From Rhizobium sp. ARZ01 (GTDB taxonomy: Bacteria; Pseudomonadota; Alphaproteobacteria; Rhizobiales; Rhizobiaceae), in contig NZ_JACVAE010000004.1 of assembly GCF_014851675.1 (NCBI RefSeq), positions 1 through 64,000 on the forward strand: DNA of 64,000 nucleotides, written 5' to 3'. Both the position numbers and the translations under genes were made by a program. The notes under the pieces are model-generated. The model was not told where the DNA came from, ran no database searches, and worked only from the letters and a program-made list of their open reading frames with translations. The first letter of the stretch is position 1. Each line of letters starts with the position of its first letter. Positions 42,387 to 51,231 of the stretch are shown piece after piece.

Positions 42387-44645
42387 ATGGCGCCAGCTAC
42401 GACGACATCGCTCGGCCGCGCGCCTCCACAGCTCGCCGGCGGCTGGGAGGCCGGACTACTGTTGTTCCTTGTCCTGCTCTATTTTGCCGGAGCGTTCCTC
42501 AATCCGGCCTTCTTCGCATCGACCGAAGCACTCCACGCCCTACTGCGCGACACATCCCGTGTCGGAATCATCGCTGTCGGGATGACCTTCGTCATCGTCA
42601 ACAAGGACCTCGATCTGTCGGTAGGATCCACTTACGGCCTTGTCGCCGTCATGTTCGCCCGCCTCTTCGCGCCGAGTTTCCTCGATCTCGGTATCGTCAC
42701 CTCGATCATCCTCTGCGTGCTGCTCGGGACAGCAATCGGTCTATTCAACGGTATACTCGTAACTGTTCTGAGAGCACCGGCATTCATCGCGACGCTGACG
42801 GTTCTTTTCATCGGCCGCGGCTTCGTGCTGGCGCTGACCCATGGCCAGGCGATCTACTATTCCGACAAGGCGAGTGCCTATCCGCACTTCTTTCATCTCG
42901 GAGAAACGAATTTTCTCGGCTTCAACAATCAGATCTTGATCTTTGCAATCGTCGCCGCAGTCGGAGCCTTTGTGCTTGCCAAGACACGTTGGGGCTATGA
43001 GACCTTCGCCACCGGCGGCAACGAGCAGGCGGCAGTCTATGCCGGTATCCCCACGCGCTGGGTGCGCATTCGGGCCTACCTGATCTCGTCTCTCTGCGCC
43101 ACACTTGCCGCACTCCTGTCGGCAGCACAGGATAAGGGCGTGACCCCGCTTTACGGCGTCAGCTGGGAACTCACGGTGATCGCATCGGTCGTCATCGGTG
43201 GCGCATCGATCCTCGGCGGTCGCGGCCGCGTTCTTGGCTCGTGCCTCGGAGCTGCGGTCGTCGTGCTGATCGACAAGGTGCTTCGGGAAGGTTGGCCCAT
43301 TACTCGCACTGTCGTCATCGACGGCGAGAGCATTGCGGTCAACGCCCGGTTCACCCTGCCGGCTGGTGCTGTGCTGGTTTTTCTTGGCCTCCTGCTTGTC
43401 GCTGCGGTGCTGATCGAGCCCTACCTCATCCGCCGCCAGGTCGCGGCGCGCTTCTGGGCGTGGCTGCGCGGCGGCCCGCCCCCTCCCGCCTATGAGACGG
43501 GCGGCGTCGCCCTCGAAGGCGTCCAGACCAAGGGAGCGACGGCAAGCGATACGGCGCTCGCGGCAACTGGATTCGGCAAGTTCCTTGCCCGCCGCGACGC
43601 ACTCGCCATCATCCTGACCGCCCTGTTGTGGCTGACGGGGCTCGCACTCCGGCCCGATTACTGGTGGAACCTGTCGAACACCTTCGCAATTCTCCTCAAC
43701 TACACCGAACTTGCACTGATTGCGGTTGGGCTGACCTATGTGATCGCGGCCGGCGATATCGATCTCTCCGTCGGCGCCGTGTTGGCGCTTGCCGGCAGCA
43801 CGGCGGCCTACTTCCTCAAGGTGCTCGGCGCCGATCCGATGACATCAGTGGCGATGGGCATGCTTGCCGGTATGGTCGCTGGCCTCGTCAACGCCACGGT
43901 CACGGTTGGTTTCAAGCTGCCGGCCTTCATCGCCACGCTCGGCATGTTCTACATCGCCCGCGGCCTTGCCGCCTGGTTCGTCGCGGGCCAGCAATTGACT
44001 GGCTGGCCCGAGAGCTACAATCTGCTCGGCCGCAAGATGAATGACGTTCTCCTGCATTTCGGCGTTTCGCCGCCGCCCGGCCTCATTCGCTCAATCGCGG
44101 AAGTCGTCAGCGTGCAAACGATCTGGATGTTCCTCGTCGCCCTGCTTGCCGGCGTCGTGCTCGCCTACATGCCCTTTGGGCTGAAGGTCCTGTCCACCGG
44201 TGGCAACCTCCGCGCCGCGGCCTACGCCGGCATCAACACGAACCGCGTACGCTTCCTCGCGCTTCTGCTGTCAGCGCTCTGCGCGTCCATGGCCGGGATC
44301 ATCAACATCGCCTACTTTCGCAGTTTCAACCCTGTCGCCGGTCAGTTCCGGGAGCTCGACGCCATCGCCGCCGTGATCATTGGCGGTGGATCGATCTTCG
44401 GCGGCTACGGCACGATCATCGGCTCGCTTGCAGGCGCTGCTGCAATCACGCTGGTACGGGCGCTGCTGCAATTGAACGTTCAGGGCTTCACCATGCCGCA
44501 GCACTGGATCAACGTCTTCATTGGCGTCATTCTAATCGTGGCCGTGCTCGTCGACATCTGGGTGCGCCAGGCGAACATATTCGGGCGCATACGGTCTCTA
44601 TTGGCGCGACGGAGGCAAGTAGCGGAGGGCACGCATGCCGGTTGA
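42387..44645 (+). CDS. Fused double CUT2 sugar permease
   Basis: 752 residues made of two complete RbsC-type permease domains. Domain 1 (about 15-355) has NKDLDLSVGSTYGL, AGIPTRWVRIRAY and VVIGGASILGGRGRVLG. A hydrophilic linker of roughly 45 residues rich in Pro and Gly (GGPPPPAYETGG) leads to domain 2 (about 400-735) with AAGDIDLSVGAVLALAG, AGINTNRVRFLAL and AVIIGGGSIFGGYGTIIG. CUT2 permeases are usually single-domain (about 330 residues), so this is a natural heterodimer fused in one chain. The start ATG at 42387 has only a poor ribosome site. It overlaps the ATPase gene by 11 bp. Confidence 0.9.
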   Translation: MAPATTTSLGRAPPQLAGGWEAGLLLFLVLLYFAGAFLNPAFFASTEALHALLRDTSRVGIIAVGMTFVIVNKDLDLSVGSTYGLVAVMFARLFAPSFLDLGIVTSIILCVLLGTAIGLFNGILVTVLRAPAFIATLTVLFIGRGFVLALTHGQAIYYSDKASAYPHFFHLGETNFLGFNNQILIFAIVAAVGAFVLAKTRWGYETFATGGNEQAAVYAGIPTRWVRIRAYLISSLCATLAALLSAAQDKGVTPLYGVSWELTVIASVVIGGASILGGRGRVLGSCLGAAVVVLIDKVLREGWPITRTVVIDGESIAVNARFTLPAGAVLVFLGLLLVAAVLIEPYLIRRQVAARFWAWLRGGPPPPAYETGGVALEGVQTKGATASDTALAATGFGKFLARRDALAIILTALLWLTGLALRPDYWWNLSNTFAILLNYTELALIAVGLTYVIAAGDIDLSVGAVLALAGSTAAYFLKVLGADPMTSVAMGMLAGMVAGLVNATVTVGFKLPAFIATLGMFYIARGLAAWFVAGQQLTGWPESYNLLGRKMNDVLLHFGVSPPPGLIRSIAEVVSVQTIWMFLVALLAGVVLAYMPFGLKVLSTGGNLRAAAYAGINTNRVRFLALLLSALCASMAGIINIAYFRSFNPVAGQFRELDAIAAVIIGGGSIFGGYGTIIGSLAGAAAITLVRALLQLNVQGFTMPQHWINVFIGVILIVAVLVDIWVRQANIFGRIRSLLARRRQVAEGTHAG

Positions 44646-45417
44646 TACGCAAAGCGCTCCCATCGTGGAAATGCGCGGCATCGAAAAGGCCTTCGGAGCG
44701 GTGCAGGCGCTGCGCTCTGTCGATCTCGTGCTGTATCCCGGCGAAATCCTCGGCCTCGTCGGGGACAATTCAGCCGGCAAATCGACGCTGATGAAGATCC
44801 TCACCGGCGCCTACCAGCGTGATGCCGGCGAGATCTTCGTCGCCGGCCGGCCGGTGCACTTCAAGAGCCCGCACGAAAGCCGCGATGCCGGCATCGAGAT
44901 GATCTACCAGGACTTTGCCTTGTGCGGGAACATGGATGTCGGGCAGAACATCTTTTTGGGCAGATGGCCGCTGCGAGGACTCTTCGTCAACCGCCGGCAG
45001 ATGTATGCCGAGGCCGACAAAGTGCTCAAACGGCTGAAGGTCGACGTCAACTCGGTCTATCAAAAGGTCGAAAGCCTGTCGGGCGGCCGCCAGCAATCCG
45101 TCGCGATCGCCCGCGCGATCTCTTTCGAGCCGCGGGTCGTCATTCTTGATGAGCCGACGGCCAATCTTTCCGTGATGGCGACCGAACGCCTGCTGGAAAC
45201 GATGCTAGAACTGAAAAAGCAGGGCGTCGCCCAGATCATCATCTCGCACCGGCTGGTGGACATCTTTGCCGTCGGCGATCGCGTCATGGTGCTGAAACGC
45301 GGCGAGTATGTCGGCGACCGCTACATCAGGCACACCGACGAGCACGAGGTCCTGGAGATCATCGTTTCCGGTACCCGCGACCAGGCGCTGACGGCCGAAC
45401 AGTCAAAGAAGACCTGA
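44635..45417 (+). CDS. Sugar ABC transporter ATPase, single-domain (FrcA type)
   Basis: 260 residues with one ATPase domain: Walker A GDNSAGKST, signature LSGGRQQSVAIARA, Walker B VVILDEPTANLS and H-loop IISHRL. Most CUT2 systems use a ~500-residue double ATPase; this one, like FrcA of Sinorhizobium, must dimerise. GGAGGG precedes the ATG and the gene overlaps the fused permease by 11 bp. The predicted complex is therefore one fused permease plus two copies of this subunit. Confidence 0.92.
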   Translation: MPVDTQSAPIVEMRGIEKAFGAVQALRSVDLVLYPGEILGLVGDNSAGKSTLMKILTGAYQRDAGEIFVAGRPVHFKSPHESRDAGIEMIYQDFALCGNMDVGQNIFLGRWPLRGLFVNRRQMYAEADKVLKRLKVDVNSVYQKVESLSGGRQQSVAIARAISFEPRVVILDEPTANLSVMATERLLETMLELKKQGVAQIIISHRLVDIFAVGDRVMVLKRGEYVGDRYIRHTDEHEVLEIIVSGTRDQALTAEQSKKT

Positions 45418-45432
45418 CCCACGCAAATACAG

Positions 45433-46131
45433 CTATTCTTCTTCCTCCGCCCCTATGGCCGTCAGGTCGGTGGCAACATCAACCGGCGCATTTCGGCTCA
45501 GCAAGCCTGCATCCTCGAGCGCCTCAATATCGGGCAGGTCGCGCAGCGTCTCGAAGCCGAAGGCGGAGAGGAAGTGCTTTGTCGTCACATAGGTATAGGG
45601 TGCGCCGGGGGTGGGGCTGCGGGGGCCAGGGGCGAGAAAACCGTCGGCGCGCAGATTGGCGATCGTATCGCGTGAGATTTCCTTGCCAAAGATCTTTGAC
45701 AGATCCCCCCGCGTGACTGGCTGGAAGTAACCCACTGCTACGAGAACCGCCGCCTCGTGCTCTGCAAGCGTGGATGACGCTGAGCGCGTCGGTGCATCCA
45801 AGGCGCGGATGAAGGGACCATAGGCGGACCGAGTTCTGTGCTGCCAGCCACCGGCAACGGAGACGATGTCATAGGGACGGTTGCGCAGTTCCTCACGCAG
45901 GTCGTCGATGATGAGGTCGATGCTGCAATTCTCTCCTACGACGTGCGCAAGGGTCTCGCGCCGCACCGGCTCGACTGAGGCAAAGATGACAGCCTCTACC
46001 CGCATCATCCATTCTCGCCAGCGCAGCTCCGCCGACAGGTGCTCAAGCTCGCGGTCGAGGGCCTCATCCCGCGGTCCTGCCCTCCTGTTCGACCTCGCAG
46101 TCCTGCCTTGACCTCCGTCCGCCATGGTCAC
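45433..46131 (-). CDS. ScpB-like chromosome segregation/condensation protein (accessory copy)
   Basis: 232 residues with the two winged-helix domains of ScpB: LRWREWMMRVEAVIFASVEPV at the start, then LREELRNRPYDIVSVAGGWQHRT and the second domain HEAAVLVAVGYFQPVTRGDLSKIFGKEIS with DTIANLRADGFLAPG. ScpB normally acts with ScpA and SMC. No scpA or smc is nearby; instead the gene overlaps a DUF1403 gene by 4 bp (GTGA), so the two are translationally coupled. The start is that GTG. It is probably a replicon-borne paralogue with a specialised role, not the housekeeping ScpB. Confidence 0.82.
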   Translation of the reverse strand: MTMADGGQGRTARSNRRAGPRDEALDRELEHLSAELRWREWMMRVEAVIFASVEPVRRETLAHVVGENCSIDLIIDDLREELRNRPYDIVSVAGGWQHRTRSAYGPFIRALDAPTRSASSTLAEHEAAVLVAVGYFQPVTRGDLSKIFGKEISRDTIANLRADGFLAPGPRSPTPGAPYTYVTTKHFLSAFGFETLRDLPDIEALEDAGLLSRNAPVDVATDLTAIGAEEEE

Positions 46132-47078
46132 AATCCGAAAATCCGGAAGGTCGACCGGCCGGACAGCTCCCGCACCGCTCCCAAGGTCTCAAGCCGCTCG
46201 AACAACCGTCGGCTCGCCCAGCGGGAGAGGTTGGCGCCGGGAGCCGCGGCCGAGACAGCATCGTCTTCGAGCAGCATGCGGATTACCCGTTCCGCTCCCT
46301 TGGTTCTCACCTTCGGCGCTGCCGCCAGGAGCCGCTCGGCCCGGCGGCCGATCTCGTTTGCGTGCCGTAAAGCATCGCCCACACCGTCTACCAGCGCCAG
46401 GCAGACTGCACGGGCAAAGCCCTCCTCGCCGGGATGCACGCGTCCCTTGCCTCCCGACACGCGGAATGCAGACCCATGGCGCGCACCCATCAGCAGCGGC
46501 ACCGGCCGCTCCCACTTCAGCTTTTCCGCGACCAGCCAGTCAGCCAGCCACCACGCCAGCACCTCGGCGTCCGGCCGTTCGGCGCAGATCGCTGTTACGA
46601 GATCCGCTGCTGCGAAGGGCACCGCGCGACCGGACTGCGAGGCTTCCTCAACATAGTCGGCGGCCTGCGCCAGTGGATCATTCCATTTCAGGGCCAGCAG
46701 ATCGGCGAGTTCGGCCAGAAGGTTAGCGTTGACCGTCCGTATGCGTCCGGTGAGCTTCTTATGGGCGAGAAATATCCGGCCGGCCGGGCCCGGATCGTCG
46801 CCGGGTACCACCAGCAAAACCGCGTCCCGAAGGCCCGCTTCGTCTTCGGCTCGCCCGGCCAATCGGGTGGCCGCAATGGCACATTTGAGCGCAAGGCGCA
46901 TGCGCCAGCAACCGCCCCAGACGGGCTCTGATCGGACGAGACTATCTAGGGTATTCAGTGCCGATCCCGCAGCAAAGGCAGCGTCCGCCTCGCTTGCTGC
47001 AGAATTGCGCGACAGTGCCCAGCCAGGGACGACGCGGGATGAATGGCTCGAAAACGGGGCGGAAGCGGGCGAATCCAT
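46128..47078 (-). CDS. DUF1403-family protein
   Basis: About 316 residues from the ATG at 47078 (MDSPASAPF); an ATG at 47090 is an alternative and neither has a clear ribosome site. It matches the DUF1403 family as I recall it, found in rhizobia and relatives: AFAAGSALNTLDSLVRSEPVW, WRMRLALKCA, LRDAVLLVVPGDDPGPAGR and a C-terminal winged-helix-like end with SRWASRRLFERLETLGAVREL. Its function is unknown. The 4-bp overlap with the ScpB-like gene implies joint action. Confidence 0.7.
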   Translation of the reverse strand: MDSPASAPFSSHSSRVVPGWALSRNSAASEADAAFAAGSALNTLDSLVRSEPVWGGCWRMRLALKCAIAATRLAGRAEDEAGLRDAVLLVVPGDDPGPAGRIFLAHKKLTGRIRTVNANLLAELADLLALKWNDPLAQAADYVEEASQSGRAVPFAAADLVTAICAERPDAEVLAWWLADWLVAEKLKWERPVPLLMGARHGSAFRVSGGKGRVHPGEEGFARAVCLALVDGVGDALRHANEIGRRAERLLAAAPKVRTKGAERVIRMLLEDDAVSAAAPGANLSRWASRRLFERLETLGAVRELSGRSTFRIFGL

Positions 47079-47272
47079 GGGCTTGAGCATAGAGCAAGCG
47101 AGCGGTTTCCACCAACCGCAAAGATCCAAACCGCACACTGTGCCTGTGGCGCGGCGACTGCTCGAGCGGGCGCGTATCCAAAAATCCATTCGCGAGGCAT
47201 CTGTGTTTGATCTTGCGCAAAGTCGCCTGCGCTCCGCTATACTAGTGTCGCCGCAAGTCGAAGGATCTTGCA

Positions 47273-47668
47273 TTGAAGCATAAGCTCAATCCATTATCGC
47301 CGTTGATACGGCTGGTCTGCGCGCTGGCGCTGGTGCTTGTGGGCTTTGCCCACAAAGTACCATCCCTCGCCGCTGCCCCTTCGCCAACCGAGCTTTCTGC
47401 CTACGTCCTGCCGGACGGGACGATTCCCGTCATCTGCTTTAGCGGGCACGACGAGGGTGGCGGGAGTAACGGCCAACTGTTTGGCACCGGCTGCGAGGCC
47501 TGCCTCATTTCGTCGGCAGCCATGCTGCCGGTTCCACTCGATTCTGATCGCAGCCCGAGCGTCATCCCGCTCGAAGCACTGACGCCGCCGAGCGCACCAT
47601 CCTCGCGGCGCCACCTTTTCCCTCCGAACGCGGCACCACGAGCGCCTCCCGCCCTGCGGCTTGCCTAG
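47273..47668 (+). CDS. Small secreted or membrane-anchored cysteine-containing protein (DUF2946-like)
   Basis: 131 residues from a TTG start with AAGGAT six bases upstream. One hydrophobic segment (LIRLVCALALVLVGFA) acts as signal or anchor. After it comes LPDGTIPVICFSGHDEGG and GCEACLISSAAMLP, a spacing of Cys and His that resembles DUF2946 proteins, then a Pro-rich low-complexity tail. DUF2946-like genes often sit beside metal or siderophore uptake genes, and a FecBCD-type importer follows about 340 bp downstream. A metal-related role is inference. Confidence 0.55.
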   Translation: MKHKLNPLSPLIRLVCALALVLVGFAHKVPSLAAAPSPTELSAYVLPDGTIPVICFSGHDEGGGSNGQLFGTGCEACLISSAAMLPVPLDSDRSPSVIPLEALTPPSAPSSRRHLFPPNAAPRAPPALRLA

Positions 47669-48006
47669 GCCGGCATTTCCGCTGATCGGCCCAGGAGGCA
47701 CCCGTGCAACCGCACGCGGTTTCAGGCATCTGACGCTGACCGCCCACGGGCAAGAAGCATCATGCATCGGGTCGTGATTCGGACGCGATATCTCTCTCCT
47801 ATCAAGTTCGAAAACACGATCCACCTTCCGCCGACCGCGTGCGGACGCCTACCGTCATGACCGTTCCTTTTTCCGCAAGCTCAGGTCACGGCCAGTCCCT
47901 TTCCACAAGCTCAACGAGGGCGTTCGAACTTCCGCGATCCACGGGGCCTCGCGACCCGTCGCGTGACTGCTCGCGCCTCCACCCAAACCAGTCAAAGAGA
48001 ATTCAT
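47669..48006. other. Gap before the metal importer, no gene recognised
   Basis: About 340 bp. No convincing coding sequence, no clear Fur, Irr or RirA box and no cobalamin-riboswitch core was recognised. AGAGA just before 48007 serves as the ribosome site of the importer. Confidence 0.4.
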
Positions 48007-49110
48007 ATGATCAAGCTCGCAATCCCACTCATTGCCGCCTTCGCGGCCTTCGCCGCTCCGGCATCCGCCGAGATCAAGGTCACCGACATCAAAGGACGTG
48101 AGGTGACGCTGCCCAAGCCCGCCGAACGCGTCGTACTCGGCTTCTACTATGAGGATTACCTGGCCGTTGCCGGTGCAGGCGCCATCGACAAGGTGGTGGC
48201 GTTGTCCCTGTCCACCTGGAAGGACTGGCGGCCGAACCAGTTCGCCGCCTACGAAAAGGCGCTGCCGAAGCTCAATTCGATCCCGGATGTCGGCAACACC
48301 GACGACGGGACCTTTTCCGTCGAGAAAGTCATCGCCGCCAAGCCCGATCTGGTGATCCTCGCAGCGTGGTCCTACGACGCGCTCGGCGAGGGCATCAAGC
48401 AGATCGAGAGCGCGGGCATCCCCATCGTCACGCTCGACTACAACGCACAGACGGTCGAGAAGCATGTCCAGTCGACCCGGGTGCTCGGCAAGGTGATGGG
48501 CGCAGAAGATCGCGCCGAGAAACTTGCCGAGAACTACACGAACGCCATGGCCGACATCGATGCCCGCATCGCCAAGGCCGGCAAGACGGACATGAAGGTC
48601 TATGTCGAACTCGCCCAAAAAGGCCCCTCCGAAGTCGGCAACTCCTACGGCGGCAGCATGTGGGGTGCGCTGATCGACAGGCTCGGCGGCATCAATATCG
48701 CAAAGGACCAGGTCGGCAACTGGGGGCCACTCAGCCCTGAATACGTGCTTGCTCAGAAGCCGGACCTGATCTTTCTTGCCGGTTCGGAGTGGGTTGGCAA
48801 GCCGCAGGCCGTGACAGTGGGCTTTGGGGCGGATCCGGCCGTGGCGCGCGAGCGCATGGCGGCCTATCTCGGGCGACCGGGTTGGGCCGACCTTCCGGCC
48901 GTGAAGAACGGCGCCGTCCATGCCATTTATCACGGCGGGGCACGCACGCTCTCCGACTATGTCTACGCACAGTACATCGCCAAGCGTCTCTACCCGGAAG
49001 CCTTTAAGGACGTACACCCCGGCAAGAACATTCGCGAATACTACAAGACATGGCTGCCGATCGAGGCTGAAGGCGTGTTCGTCCTTCCTTACCAGGCGCC
49101 CGGGCAATGA
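48007..49110 (+). CDS. Periplasmic binding protein of an iron-siderophore/cobalamin-type ABC importer
   Basis: 367 residues with a Sec signal peptide (cleavage near APASA-EIK). The mature protein has the single-helix-hinge (class III, FecB/BtuF-like) plan: VTDIKGREVTLPKPAERVV, then KPDLVILAAWSYD and IVTLDYNAQTVEKHVQSTR. Ligand may be a ferric siderophore, haem or another metal chelate; the sequence does not decide. Its stop overlaps the permease start by 4 bp. No TonB-dependent receptor is nearby. Confidence 0.88.
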   Translation: MIKLAIPLIAAFAAFAAPASAEIKVTDIKGREVTLPKPAERVVLGFYYEDYLAVAGAGAIDKVVALSLSTWKDWRPNQFAAYEKALPKLNSIPDVGNTDDGTFSVEKVIAAKPDLVILAAWSYDALGEGIKQIESAGIPIVTLDYNAQTVEKHVQSTRVLGKVMGAEDRAEKLAENYTNAMADIDARIAKAGKTDMKVYVELAQKGPSEVGNSYGGSMWGALIDRLGGINIAKDQVGNWGPLSPEYVLAQKPDLIFLAGSEWVGKPQAVTVGFGADPAVARERMAAYLGRPGWADLPAVKNGAVHAIYHGGARTLSDYVYAQYIAKRLYPEAFKDVHPGKNIREYYKTWLPIEAEGVFVLPYQAPGQ

Positions 49111-50162
49111 CAGCCGCGGCCATAGGCCTGCATGAAAGCTATCGTCGCGTCAGCCGCCAGCGAATGGCGGCTCTCGCAGCCAGCATCGGCCTTTTGATCG
49201 CCCTGACGCTGGCCGACCTGCTGCTCGGGCCGTCAGGCATGACGCTCGCAGATGTTTGGACCACGCTTCTTGCGGGACCAAATGCTGCGGACCGGATGAA
49301 CGCGACGATCCTCTGGCAGATCAGACTGCCGCAAACGCTGACTGGCATTCTGGTCGGCGCGTCGCTCGGGCTCGCGGGGCTTACCATGCAGACGATCCTC
49401 AACAATCCGCTCGCCAGCCCCTTTACGCTGGGCTTCTCGGCGGCGGCCGGTTTTGGTGCTGCACTCGCCATCACCTTCGGCGGCATCCTACCGGTTGCCT
49501 CCTACATTCTGACGCCGCTGGCAGCGTTTGCGATGACGCTGCTGGCTTGCGGCCTCGTCTACCTGATCGCCCTGTCGCGAGGAGCGCGGGCGGAAATCCT
49601 GGTACTGGGCGGCATCGCCGTAATGTTCTTCTTCCAGTCATTGCAGGCGCTCCTGCAGTTTCTGGCGAGCCCCGAGGTTCTACAGCAGATCGTCTTCTGG
49701 CTGTTCGGCAGCCTGCTCAAGGCAAGCTGGACGAGTGTGGCGGTCCTGGGTGTCGTGCTCGCAGCGTCGTTGCCACTGCTGGCGCGTGACTGCTGGCAGC
49801 TCACAGCGCTCCGCATGGGCGACGAGAATGCCGAGAGCCTCGGAATCGCGATCGAACGGTTGAGGCGACGAAGCTTCGTGATGATCGCGCTGCTTACCGC
49901 CGCCGCCGTCAGTTTTGTCGGCACGATTGGCTTCATCGGGCTGATCGCCCCGCATGCCGCGCGTGCTCTGGTCGGCGACGACCACCGCCTGTCGCTGCCG
50001 CTCGCCGGCGTGACGGGCGCCGCGCTCCTGATCTCGGCTTCCGTCGTCGGCAAGCTGATATCGCCCGCCGGCGCGCTCCCGGTCGGCATTGTCACGGCGA
50101 TCGCCGGCGTGCCGCTCCTCGTCTTCATCATCATAGGAACTTCCCGGAGATATCCATCATGA
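49107..50162 (+). CDS. FecCD-family ABC transporter permease
   Basis: 351 residues, about ten membrane helices. Family motifs: LWQIRLPQTLTGILVGASLG and LAGLTMQTILNNPLASPFTLGFS near the N-terminus, and FVGTIGFIGLIAPHAARALVGDDHR near the C-terminus. Works as a homodimer with the ATPase at 50159. Overlaps its neighbours by 4 bp on both sides. Confidence 0.93.
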   Translation: MTAAAIGLHESYRRVSRQRMAALAASIGLLIALTLADLLLGPSGMTLADVWTTLLAGPNAADRMNATILWQIRLPQTLTGILVGASLGLAGLTMQTILNNPLASPFTLGFSAAAGFGAALAITFGGILPVASYILTPLAAFAMTLLACGLVYLIALSRGARAEILVLGGIAVMFFFQSLQALLQFLASPEVLQQIVFWLFGSLLKASWTSVAVLGVVLAASLPLLARDCWQLTALRMGDENAESLGIAIERLRRRSFVMIALLTAAAVSFVGTIGFIGLIAPHAARALVGDDHRLSLPLAGVTGAALLISASVVGKLISPAGALPVGIVTAIAGVPLLVFIIIGTSRRYPS

Positions 50163-50902
50163 CCGATCGCCTTGTCCTGCGCACTGTTACGGTGCGCCGC
50201 GCGAATGCCACCCTTCTTGACGACGTCACGATCCAGCTCCAAGCCGGACAGCTTGTCGCCCTCGTCGGGCCGAACGGTGCCGGAAAGTCCACGCTGCTCA
50301 AGGCAATCGCCGGATGGATGGCGCACACCGGGCGCATTCTCTGGTGCGGCCAGCCCGTCGATCGTCGGCAGGTCGGCTTCATGCCCCAGCACTGCCAGGT
50401 TAGCGCAAACCTAACTGTCCTCGAAACGCTCCTCCTCGGGCGCCATGAATTGCTCGGCTGGCGAGTGAAGGATGTCGATATCGGAGCCGCCACCGAGATC
50501 CTCGCCGACCTCAGTCTCTCACATCTCGCGGAGCGCCCCATGACCACGTTGTCGGGCGGGCAGCAGCAGGCGGTTCTTCTCGGCCAGAGGCTGATGCGGC
50601 AGCCAAAGCTGCTACTACTCGACGAAGTGACGTCTGCGCTCGACCTTCGCCACCAGGTCATGGTTCTTGAACTCCTGAGGCGGTATGTCTCCCGGACGGG
50701 CGCACTCGTTCTATCGGCAATGCACGATCTGAACCTCGCGGCCCGAAACGCTGACGCGGTCCTGATCATGCGCAAGGCAAAGCTGGTTGCGTTCGGGCGG
50801 GCGCAGGACGTCTTCACCCCGGATTGCCTGCGCGCCACTTACGATGTGAACATTGCGCGGATGCAGCTTCCCGACGGAACGCCGATCGTGGTGCCGGTCT
50901 GA
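50159..50902 (+). CDS. FecE/BtuD-family ABC transporter ATPase
   Basis: 247 residues: Walker A GPNGAGKST, signature LSGGQQQAVLLGQRL, Walker B LLLLDEVTSALD (Val in place of the usual Pro) and H-loop SAMHDLNLA. Energises import through the FecCD permease. Third and last gene of the coupled operon. Confidence 0.93.
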   Translation: MTDRLVLRTVTVRRANATLLDDVTIQLQAGQLVALVGPNGAGKSTLLKAIAGWMAHTGRILWCGQPVDRRQVGFMPQHCQVSANLTVLETLLLGRHELLGWRVKDVDIGAATEILADLSLSHLAERPMTTLSGGQQQAVLLGQRLMRQPKLLLLDEVTSALDLRHQVMVLELLRRYVSRTGALVLSAMHDLNLAARNADAVLIMRKAKLVAFGRAQDVFTPDCLRATYDVNIARMQLPDGTPIVVPV

Positions 50903-50970
50903 GCCAGCTATCAACGGCCCTACTCGCGAAACTCCCACAACGCTCCGGTCGCGTCGGAACGTGCGGTCTG

Positions 50971-51093
50971 CTAAGCCTGAGCGGCGGCGGCGGCGAACAG
51001 CGACCATTCGCGATCCTCATATCGCACGCATAACACACCATTCGTCGCCATACAGGCGGCGGCTGAAATCAGTGCGGGCCGCGCTGCCTCCAT
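50971..51093 (-). CDS. Possible small protein of 40 residues
   Basis: An ATG at 51093 is preceded by AGGAGG with nine-base spacing, a near-ideal ribosome site. The product would be an Ala-rich peptide starting MEAARPALISAAACMAT and ending AAAAAQA. No homology is recognised. It lies in the 329-bp gap between the metal importer and the polysaccharide locus. The strong ribosome site is the only support. Confidence 0.35.
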   Translation of the reverse strand: MEAARPALISAAACMATNGVLCVRYEDREWSLFAAAAAQA

Positions 51094-51231
51094 CGATCGC
51101 AACCTCCTGATATCACTCAGCCCTAGGCTAGGCTCTAACGCAATCTTAAAACTCCGACGCCTACATGGACTTGAACCAATCATGCGGAGCGGGCGTAGAA
51201 ATACGCAGCAATAGCTGGCAGGGAAGCCCAG

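Noticed and set aside
47669..48006. Possible cobalamin riboswitch or Fur box before the metal importer
   Set aside because: No B12-box core and no Fur, RirA or Irr consensus could be recognised by eye.
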